Positions 1 through 5,548 of a stretch of DNA of 7,330 nt are shown piece by piece (position 1 is the stretch's first letter; each line of letters opens with the position of its first letter). The translations under genes were made by a program, and so were the position numbers. The notes under the pieces were generated by a model. That model did no database searches. It had not been told where the DNA came from and saw nothing but the letters and a program-made list of their open reading frames with translations. Origin of the DNA: Alphaproteobacteria bacterium (GTDB lineage Bacteria > Pseudomonadota > Alphaproteobacteria > ATCC43930 > CGMCC-115725); the NCBI GenBank assembly GCA_030039775.1, contig JASHUX010000216.1:1-7330 (forward strand), in the 5' to 3' direction.

Positions 1-185
1 ACCGCGCCCAAGCTCTAACCATGCTGGCACTGGCGGACGGGGCCGACGACCCCGCGGTGCGGGCGGAGCTGCTCGACCTGGCGCGGCGCTTCATCCATCT
101 TGCCCAGCACGCCGACAATTTCGGCCAACGCTATGGCGCGTACTTCCGGCCGGACTGGACCGACCGATCCGCGTCCGCCCACTAA
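1..185 (+). CDS. Small helical hypothetical protein, C-terminal part (5' end outside window)
   Basis: An open frame enters from the left edge (first full codon at 3) and ends at TAA 183-185, giving about 60 visible residues. The middle reads ALADGADDPAVRAELLDLAR, followed by an amphipathic helix with RRFIHLAQHADNF. From memory, this pattern (Ala-rich helix, D/A-D-P turn, then an L-L-x-L-A-R helix ending in LA) resembles small alphaproteobacterial proteins of unknown function of about 60-100 residues. The frame is open to the edge, so the start is probably upstream. An ATG at 21 would give only 54 residues and has no clear ribosome-binding site before it. The gene converges on the LOG-family gene with one base between stop codons. 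No function is assigned. The alternative is that this is non-coding and the opposite-strand frame is an equally spurious shadow, but the helical, charged composition favours a real protein. Confidence 0.5.
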   Translation, partial: RAQALTMLALADGADDPAVRAELLDLARRFIHLAQHADNFGQRYGAYFRPDWTDRSASAH

Positions 186-186
186 G

Positions 187-777
187 TCAGGAGCTGAAGC
201 GGTCGGGCGGCGCGACGCGCGGCTCGGGCAGCGACGCCAACACGGGAAGGACATCGTCCACCCGGTTTACGACCCGCAGCAACGCCCGCGACGACGGGGG
301 CGCGAACCCGGTTTCAACCACGTGCTCGATCTGGCGCAAGAGCGGCGCCCAATAGCCGGCGATATCGACTAGCACGATCGGTTTATCGTGCAATCCCAGT
401 TGCTTCCAGGTCAATACTTCAAATGTCTCATCAAGAGTGCCGAAGCCGCCCGGCAGCACCGCGATCGCGTCCGACCGGGCGAACATCAGCGCCTTGCGTT
501 CGTGCATGGTTTCCACGACTTGCACCGTGCCAAGCACCGGTCGCGCGCCGATTTCGGCGCGGTGCAGATGCCGCGGGATGACGCCGAACACCTTGCCGCC
601 GCCCTGCGCTACCGCCCGCGATAACAGCCCCATCAACCCGATCTGGCCGCCGCCGAACACCAACTCGATCCCCGCCGCCGCCATCAGCGTGCCGAGCGCC
701 GCCGCCGCCGCGCGGTAGGCCGGATCGACCGCATCGCTGGCTCCGCAAAACACGCATAAACTCTTGATCGCCGCCAT
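187..777 (-). CDS. LOG family / TIGR00730 Rossmann-fold protein (putative cytokinin riboside 5'-monophosphate phosphoribohydrolase)
   Basis: This 196-residue protein is the normal length for the LOG (Lonely Guy) family, cytoplasmic enzymes that release the base from nucleoside 5'-monophosphates, classically N6-modified adenine nucleotides. The N-terminus (IKSLCVFCGAS) is the first Rossmann strand. A GGGQIGLMG loop lies at residues 42-50, MHERK with the conserved Arg-Lys at 91-95, and the signature PGGFGTLDE with the catalytic Glu at 109-117. All key motifs are intact, so activity is expected. In bacteria the physiological substrate is often unclear, and many members are simply nucleotide hydrolases. 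The start is chosen at ATG 777 because AGAGG (784-788 on this strand) is then 6 bases away. An in-frame GTG at 780 directly before it would have only 3 bases of spacing. The gene is divergent from the LysM gene and convergent with the small gene at the left edge. Confidence 0.93.
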   Translation of the reverse strand: MAAIKSLCVFCGASDAVDPAYRAAAAALGTLMAAAGIELVFGGGQIGLMGLLSRAVAQGGGKVFGVIPRHLHRAEIGARPVLGTVQVVETMHERKALMFARSDAIAVLPGGFGTLDETFEVLTWKQLGLHDKPIVLVDIAGYWAPLLRQIEHVVETGFAPPSSRALLRVVNRVDDVLPVLASLPEPRVAPPDRFSS

Positions 778-783
778 CACTCG

Positions 784-788
784 CCTCT
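784..788 (-). promoter_or_regulatory. Ribosome-binding site deciding the LOG-family start
   Basis: On the - strand the sequence reads AGAGG, then six bases, then ATG at 777-775. Tandem GTG-ATG codons (780-775) make the start ambiguous. The spacing favours the ATG. Confidence 0.55.
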
Positions 789-815
789 TTCAACCGCGCC
801 GCGCCGCGCTACAAT
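787..815 (+). promoter_or_regulatory. Putative sigma-70-type promoter for the Ig/LysM gene
   Basis: TACAAT at 810-815 matches the -10 consensus at five of six positions. CTTTCA at 787-792, 17 bases upstream, matches the -35 consensus at three of six. Transcription would begin near 822, leaving a leader of roughly 70 bases before the GTG start at 893. The -35 element overlaps the ribosome-binding site of the divergent LOG gene (784-788 on the other strand). The call rests on sequence match only. No comparably good promoter for the - strand gene was seen in this gap. Confidence 0.35.
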
Positions 816-826
816 GCCCGTGAAGC

Positions 827-845
827 CGATGCCGGCCAAGCATCG
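827..845 (+). other. Hairpin in the predicted leader of the Ig/LysM gene
   Basis: CGATGC (827-832) and GCATCG (840-845) are perfect 6-base inverted arms around a 7-base loop. They lie between the promoter-like TACAAT and the GTG start. The element could be a leader structure, an operator-like dyad, or chance in GC-rich DNA. It has no following T-tract, so it is not an intrinsic terminator. Confidence 0.3.
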
Positions 846-892
846 CCAAGAATCGGCCGGGCGGGGCAGGGGCGTATCGACGGAGCGCGAGA

Positions 893-2005
893 GTGACGCG
901 GGATTCATCGCGTAAGCTGTTGTGGGGCGGCGTCGCCGTGGTTGCGGTCGCGGCGGTCGTCGCGATTGCCGTCACGTGGCGGAACAGTCCGATCTCGCCG
1001 CCGGCGCCGGCCGCTGCCCAAAAAATCGAAACGCCGTCCCCCGCGGTCCCGGCGCCGCCGCAGCCAGTCGCCACCTCGCCGCAGCCCGCGGCCGTGCCAC
1101 CGCCGACACCGGCCACGCCGGGGAGCACTGTGACTAAGGCGGCACCGCAGGGCGACGTGCCGCGATTCGATATAGTCCGGGTCGATCCGAGCGGCCACGC
1201 CGTGTTGGCGGGACGCGCCGCGCCGGGCAGCGAAGTGACGGTCATCGATGGCGGCCGCGAGCTTGGCCGCGTCACGGCGGACAGCGACGGCAACTGGGTG
1301 TTGGTCCCCGACCAGCCGCTGCCGCCCGGACAAAGCCAGCTGACGCTAAGCGCGAAGACCAAGGACGGCACCGTGACGCGCTCCGATGGCGTGGTCGCGA
1401 TGCTGGTGCCTGAACGCGGCGGGAAACCCGGCCCATCCGCCGCAACAACTGCAACCGCCGCAGCCGAGGAACCCAAGACGGAAACGCCGATCGCCGTCCT
1501 GGTGCCGAAGGAAGGGCCGGCGACCGCGCTGCAACTGCCGCCACTCAAGGGCTCTGGCGAAGACCGGCTGTCGATGGACATCATCGAATACGGCACCAAA
1601 GGCGACATCATTCTCGAGGGGCGTTCGGCGCCGGGCGCGCAGATCGACGCGTTCCTCGACAACAAGAAGATCGGCACGGCGACAGCAGATGGCGACGGCA
1701 AATGGCGCATCGTGACCGGAGAAACCGTGCCGCCGGCCCGCTATCGATTGAAACTTGAATCGCATAATCCGGCCGGAAAACAGGTCGCACAGCTTACGAT
1801 GCCGTTCGAGCGTGCAAGCTTACCCGAGCAAATGCCCGACGATTTGGTCATTGTGCAGCCCGGCAACTCGTTATGGCGGATCGCGCGGCGCAGCTATGGC
1901 CATGGCCGCCGTTACGTCGAAATCTACCATGCCAACCGAAGCCAGATCAGCAATCCACAATTGATCTATCCAGGCCAATTGCTACAGGTCCCCGGCAGAT
2001 CTTAG
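893..2005 (+). CDS. Membrane-anchored protein with two Ig-like repeats and a C-terminal LysM domain
   Basis: The product has 370 residues. A short basic start (TRDSSRK) and a hydrophobic segment at about 10-28 without an obvious cleavage motif suggest an inner-membrane anchor with a periplasmic body. Residues 32-88 are a Pro/Ala-rich linker. Two homologous modules follow at about 90-165 and 228-303. Both carry G-R-x-A-P-G, then an exposed strand, then T-A-D-x-D-G-x-W, then a P-P segment and a final L-x-L strand, as in bacterial Ig-like folds. Residues 318-367 form a LysM domain (VQPGNSLWRIARRSYG, YHANRSQISNPQLIYPGQLLQVP), a peptidoglycan-binding fold. The start is GTG 893, with GGAG at 882-885 and 7 bases of spacing. 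The Ig modules probably act as spacers or bind partners between membrane and wall. No catalytic domain is visible, so a structural or scaffolding role is inferred. A convincing terminator is not seen downstream. Confidence 0.9.
   Translation: MTRDSSRKLLWGGVAVVAVAAVVAIAVTWRNSPISPPAPAAAQKIETPSPAVPAPPQPVATSPQPAAVPPPTPATPGSTVTKAAPQGDVPRFDIVRVDPSGHAVLAGRAAPGSEVTVIDGGRELGRVTADSDGNWVLVPDQPLPPGQSQLTLSAKTKDGTVTRSDGVVAMLVPERGGKPGPSAATTATAAAEEPKTETPIAVLVPKEGPATALQLPPLKGSGEDRLSMDIIEYGTKGDIILEGRSAPGAQIDAFLDNKKIGTATADGDGKWRIVTGETVPPARYRLKLESHNPAGKQVAQLTMPFERASLPEQMPDDLVIVQPGNSLWRIARRSYGHGRRYVEIYHANRSQISNPQLIYPGQLLQVPGRS
1160..1801 (+). repeat. Diverged internal duplication encoding the two Ig-like modules
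   Basis: The segments encoding residues about 90-165 (near 1160-1387) and 228-303 (near 1574-1801) of the LysM protein match in order: GRAAPG versus GRSAPG, TADSDGNW versus TADGDGKW, PLPPG versus TVPPA, and QLTL versus RLKL. They are about 62 residues apart, joined by an Ala/Thr/Pro-rich linker. The similarity is at protein level and the DNA has diverged, so the duplication looks old. Confidence 0.75.
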
Positions 2006-2165
2006 ATACCTTCAAATTCGCGGAAGCCCCAAGCCGCCGGCGCCGTCGCTTGAACCCGTTATAACCCGCGCACGATTCCCTTCATTTCTCGTCGGTACAT
2101 ACGATTCGCGTTATCTTCTTCTTAAAGAAATCGGGAGAAAGCTATCGCGCTGACGCCGAAGGAAC

Positions 2166-2169
2166 GGAG
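2166..2169 (+). promoter_or_regulatory. Ribosome-binding site of the EAL gene
   Basis: GGAG at 2166-2169 lies 6 bases before ATG 2176 and supports that start. The rest of the gap from 2006 holds no promoter I would call with confidence. TATCTT at 2112-2117 is a possible -10, but its -35 match is poor. Confidence 0.6.
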
Positions 2170-2175
2170 CAACGC

Positions 2176-3810
2176 ATGACCGTAGATGAACGGTTCGATC
2201 CGCGCGACACGGGTGCGGCGGACGCGCTCTCGACCTATGATCGCTTCATCTCGTTCATGTTCGGCGCCGCCGACTTGTTGATCGAAACCGATCCGCGAGG
2301 GCAAATAAGTTTTCTTGGCGGCGCCACCCAGCGCCTCGCGCCGGCGGGTGCAGGGGCCTTGGTCGGTCGACCGTTCGGTGAGCTGTTCGCGTCGGACGAC
2401 CGGCCGCTCGCCGAAGCCCGGCTCGCCCGAATGCGAAGCCAGGGCAATATGATGCCGGCAGTTGTGCGGCTGAAGCTGGACGGCGAGCCTGCCACGATTT
2501 TCGGCGGCTGCGCTCTCCCCAATGGTCATACGGTATTGTTCTTATCTGTGGCGCAGGGCGCCGGGACGGAGGCGGAGCAAAATCCGCATACCGCCGGCAT
2601 CGTCGCGGGTCTGCAGAGCCCGATCGCGTTCGCTGCTACGGTACGGGAAAAATTTCAGGGAACGGAAGCGGGCGAGCGGCGCCTAACCTTGGTCGCGATC
2701 GACAGTCCGGCACCCGAAATCCGAGACGCGATGCATCTCATCGAGGATGGGTTATTTGCGCGTCTATCCAGCGATCGGCGTTTCGGCGGACGTGTGCTCG
2801 CCGTCGGTCGCATTTCCGATGCACGCTACGGCATTCTCCATGATGGTCCGCTGGATGCAGGAGGGCTTCGCCGCCATGCACGGCGCTTGGCGCGCGAACT
2901 CGTGCCCGGCGCGCCGCTGCTGCAGTTGACCTCGACGGCCATCCGCCTCCGGCCGGGAAGTGGCCGTTCCGACATCGTTGCGACGGCTGCGGTTTACGTA
3001 ATGGCCCGGCTGGCCAGCGACGCCGATTCCTCCTTAGCTTTATTGCGGCGCTCAAGCTTGGCCCAACTTATGGTCGAGACGACGAGTCGGATCGGCACAC
3101 TTCGTCAGATATTGGAGCGCGGCGACTTCGATCTGGCTCACCAGCCGATCATCGATTTCCGCACCGGTAAGATTCACCACACCGAAGCGCTGATACGGTT
3201 CCGCGATGGCGGCCCTCCCAATCAGTGGATAGCGCTGGCGGAGGCGGCAGATATCGTGACGGAGCTCGATATCGCCGTTTGCCGGCGCGCGATTGCTTTA
3301 GCGGGGGCCATGCCGGTGAGCGCCCCGGCGTTCGCTATGAATCTCTCGGGCAGATCCCTCGAAAACGGCGACTTCGTTGGCCAACTTCGGAGCCTGTTGG
3401 CGCCGTATCCGATGCTGGCGGCGAAACTGATGTTCGAACTGACCGAAACAGCGGTGGTACGCGACATCGAGGCTGTGGATAACGCGGTCCAGGAGTTGCG
3501 CCGACTTGGATTCAAGGTCTGCCTCGATGATTTCGGCGCGGTCGCGACCTCGATTCACTATCTGCGCTCGATAAAGGTCGATTACGTAAAGATCGATGGG
3601 CTGTTTGCGCGCTCCTGTCTGCGCAATCCGAATGATCGTTCGATTTTGAGTCACGTCATGGCGCTGTGCCGCGGCAGCGGAGCCGGCGTGATTGTTGAAA
3701 TGATCGAAACGGCTGAGCAAGCGGAAGCCTTTCGCGGGCTGGGTGCCGATTTCGCGCAAGGCTCCTATTTCGGCTCCCCCGAGATTGCCGGGGAGGAGAC
3801 TCGAACTTGA
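2176..3810 (+). CDS. PAS / degenerate-GGDEF-like / EAL domain protein, putative c-di-GMP phosphodiesterase
   Basis: This soluble 544-residue protein has no visible membrane segment. Residues about 21-127 look like a PAS sensor (AADLLIETDPRGQISFLGGA, then LVGRPFGELFASDDRP). Residues about 165-285 resemble a badly eroded GGDEF domain, with GRISDARYGIL (211-221) where a GGDEF motif would sit. Residues about 308-538 are an EAL domain, which linearises c-di-GMP to pGpG. The metal and catalytic positions appear present: E337 of EALIR, N389, E421 in ELTE, D451-D452, K472 in VKID, E508 and E511 in VEMIE, and Q528 in AQGSYF. Loop 6 is unusual: DDFG is followed by AVATS rather than the common TGYSS or AGAAS. 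Activity is therefore likely but not certain. The gene lies among peptidoglycan-related genes and appears monocistronic. The PAS and EAL calls are firm in outline; the middle domain is an inference. Confidence 0.9.
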   Translation: MTVDERFDPRDTGAADALSTYDRFISFMFGAADLLIETDPRGQISFLGGATQRLAPAGAGALVGRPFGELFASDDRPLAEARLARMRSQGNMMPAVVRLKLDGEPATIFGGCALPNGHTVLFLSVAQGAGTEAEQNPHTAGIVAGLQSPIAFAATVREKFQGTEAGERRLTLVAIDSPAPEIRDAMHLIEDGLFARLSSDRRFGGRVLAVGRISDARYGILHDGPLDAGGLRRHARRLARELVPGAPLLQLTSTAIRLRPGSGRSDIVATAAVYVMARLASDADSSLALLRRSSLAQLMVETTSRIGTLRQILERGDFDLAHQPIIDFRTGKIHHTEALIRFRDGGPPNQWIALAEAADIVTELDIAVCRRAIALAGAMPVSAPAFAMNLSGRSLENGDFVGQLRSLLAPYPMLAAKLMFELTETAVVRDIEAVDNAVQELRRLGFKVCLDDFGAVATSIHYLRSIKVDYVKIDGLFARSCLRNPNDRSILSHVMALCRGSGAGVIVEMIETAEQAEAFRGLGADFAQGSYFGSPEIAGEETRT

Positions 3811-3821
3811 TCCAAAACTTG

Positions 3822-3846
3822 CGTTGTCGGCGCTAAGTCGATAACG
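3822..3846 (+). terminator. Hairpin 11 bases after the EAL stop, possible terminator
   Basis: CGTTGTCG (3822-3829) pairs with CGATAACG (3839-3846) over 8 pairs, one of them G-U, around a 9-base loop. No U-run follows (TCGTTGAAATG), so it is not a classical intrinsic terminator. It could stabilise the mRNA 3' end or mark a Rho-dependent end. Confidence 0.35.
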
Positions 3847-3891
3847 TCGTTGAAATGTGCGTGGGGTACTGTAATCGAACCATAAATTGAA

Positions 3892-3920
3892 TTGACGAAG
3901 CCCGCGCAGAAGGTTGGAAT
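3892..3920 (+). promoter_or_regulatory. Putative sigma-70-type promoter for the M23 gene
   Basis: TTGACG (3892-3897) matches the -35 consensus at five of six positions. TGGAAT (3915-3920), 17 bases on, matches the -10 consensus at four of six. The site lies 96 bases before the TTG start and after the hairpin that follows the EAL gene, so the M23 gene may be a separate transcription unit. A small CCCC-GCA-GGGG hairpin lies in the leader at 3936-3946. The call rests on sequence match only. Confidence 0.4.
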
Positions 3921-4006
3921 GCTAACCGTAACTGTCCCCGCAGGGGCCGCGGATCCACGATACGCAGAGTTGCCGCAACAATAACGGCGACACGTAACGC
4001 AAGGGC

Positions 4007-4012
4007 GGAGGG
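4007..4012 (+). promoter_or_regulatory. Ribosome-binding site supporting a TTG start
   Basis: GGAGGG at 4007-4012 is a strong Shine-Dalgarno match 3-5 bases before TTG 4016. The next in-frame candidate, GTG 4028, would be about 15 bases away, so the TTG is preferred. Confidence 0.6.
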
Positions 4013-4015
4013 ACG

Positions 4016-5518
4016 TTGATAAAAAGCGTGATTGAGTGGGGGGAACGCCTATTCCCTGATTTCCAAATACTGTTCCGGCGAGGCGGCCGGATCACTTACG
4101 TTAATTTGACGGCGACGCGTCAAGTAACCGCGCTCGCCATAGCGCTGTTCGCTTTCCTATTCCTGGGGTACCTCGGCCTCCGTTTCCAGCATTTCGGGCA
4201 TGTCGTCCTGTCGCGTAACCACCTGCTCGCCGATGCCGACCGCGAGCGCCTAGACCTTAGTCAAGAAATCGATGCATTGCGGGATACCCTAGCGGAAGCC
4301 GAGAGCCGCGCCGAAGCGGTCGGTGAGGAGAATGATCGTCTCACCGCGGCGCTGGCCGACTCGCAGAAGCGAATCGCGCTTCTTGAAAAAGAGCGGGATC
4401 ATGCCGTGGCGGACGCGCGTAAGCAGTTCAAACAGCGCGACGCGGAACGTGCGAAAGCGCTTGCGGATGCGCAACGGCAGATTGGCGAGCTCGATAACGA
4501 GCGCTCCCGACTTCAGGTTGATAGGGCCGATATCCAACACAAGCTGGCGAGCTTACAGGGCCAACTCAATTCACGTTCCGGAAATCTGGCCCAGCTAACA
4601 CAAGAATTGGAAAAGAACCGGGATCTTTTGCGTCATTCCGATTCGAATCAGGTTGCGCTCCAAACTCGCATTCAGGGACTTGAGAAAGATTTGGCTCAAG
4701 CGGATTTGGGCGCCGGCAAGTTCAGGTCTGATCTCGCCAGTATCGACAAGCGGCTCACTGCCGTGAACCTGGAGCGCGAGCGGTTGATGGCTCGCCAAAA
4801 CCAAGGGCTAGATGACTCGGCTTCGGAGCCTGCCGGAACGGCAGATACCCAAGTCGCGATGTTGGACACACACTCGGTTGCCGATAGCCCCGCACGACCC
4901 GCTCTGCGAAAAGGCGCAAGCAAGATCGAGGCGCTGATCGCGTCAACGGGCCTCGATGTCAGCAGACTGTTAAGCGACGTAAGTGACTCTCTGCCCGCAC
5001 GCGCCGAAGGTGGGCCGTTTGTGCCGCTCGGAGCAGCGACTAGTGCCGGCGAGGATTCGCGCCGTCATAAGATGCTGGAGAAGTTGGTCGAAACTTTGCC
5101 GCTTGGCGCCCCGCTCGACCATTACCGCGTCGAAAGCCCGTTCGGCGCGCGTCGCGATCCGTTCAACCATCGCCACGGCTTTCATACCGGGATCGACCTG
5201 TCGGCGCCCTATCGCACCCACGTCTTCTCGACTGCCCCCGGAATCGTGATTTTCGCCGGGGCTGAAGGCGAATGGGGACGGTTGGTCGAGATCGACAATG
5301 GCCACGGAATCATCACGCGGTACGCTCATTTGCACCGCGTCTTCGTCGTGAAAGGCCAAAAGGTTCCGGCGCACTACGCCATCGGCGAATTGGGCAGTAC
5401 GGGACGAAGCACCGGGCCGCATGTGCATTACGAGGTGGTGGTCGATGGCACGCCCGTCGATCCGGCGAAGTTCTTGGGTGCCGGCGACAATGTGATCCAG
5501 GTCGGCGAGAAGCAGTAG
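4016..5518 (+). CDS. Membrane-anchored M23 (LytM/peptidase_M23) family endopeptidase with long coiled coil
   Basis: The product has 500 residues. The N-terminal FPDFQILFRRGGRITYVNLT segment (about 13-32) precedes a transmembrane helix at about 37-56. Charged heptad-like sequence at about 70-260 predicts a long periplasmic coiled coil. A variable linker (260-360) leads to an M23 zinc metallopeptidase domain at about 370-488. The zinc and catalytic residues are intact: H390 and D394 in HTGID, H438 in YAHL, and H469 and H471 in GPHVH, so it should cleave peptide cross-links in peptidoglycan. The RVESPFGARRDPF entry to the domain is typical. Coiled-coil plus M23 recalls EnvC-type proteins, but those activators have lost zinc ligands and this one has not. 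The start is TTG 4016, with GGAGGG just upstream. The gene is convergent with the lytic transglycosylase gene, with 30 bases between stops. A specific gene name is not assigned. Confidence 0.94.
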   Translation: MIKSVIEWGERLFPDFQILFRRGGRITYVNLTATRQVTALAIALFAFLFLGYLGLRFQHFGHVVLSRNHLLADADRERLDLSQEIDALRDTLAEAESRAEAVGEENDRLTAALADSQKRIALLEKERDHAVADARKQFKQRDAERAKALADAQRQIGELDNERSRLQVDRADIQHKLASLQGQLNSRSGNLAQLTQELEKNRDLLRHSDSNQVALQTRIQGLEKDLAQADLGAGKFRSDLASIDKRLTAVNLERERLMARQNQGLDDSASEPAGTADTQVAMLDTHSVADSPARPALRKGASKIEALIASTGLDVSRLLSDVSDSLPARAEGGPFVPLGAATSAGEDSRRHKMLEKLVETLPLGAPLDHYRVESPFGARRDPFNHRHGFHTGIDLSAPYRTHVFSTAPGIVIFAGAEGEWGRLVEIDNGHGIITRYAHLHRVFVVKGQKVPAHYAIGELGSTGRSTGPHVHYEVVVDGTPVDPAKFLGAGDNVIQVGEKQ

Positions 5519-5548
5519 CGTTCGCCGCGCGCGAGTATCATTCCCTTT

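Noticed and set aside
460..469. CGCGATCGCG palindrome
   Set aside because: A single GC-rich palindromic decamer inside a coding region, with no partner copies noted that would suggest a repeat family.
790..1710. Long - strand open frame of 306 codons opposite the LysM gene
   Set aside because: Its composition (Ser/Pro/Gly/Arg-rich, no domain pattern) is that of a shadow of the Pro/Ala-rich gene on the + strand, which has clear Ig and LysM motifs.
2034..2045. CGGCGCCG palindrome after the LysM gene as a terminator
   Set aside because: It is a self-complementary octamer with no room for a loop and no T-tract.
2161..2185. GGAAC as a possible EcfG (general stress sigma factor) -35 element before the EAL gene
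   Set aside because: The required CGTT about 16-17 bases downstream is absent, and the position overlaps the ribosome-binding site and start codon.
4970..5428. 152-codon - strand frame opposite the M23 domain
   Set aside because: It lies wholly within a conserved catalytic domain on the + strand and shows no recognisable motif.
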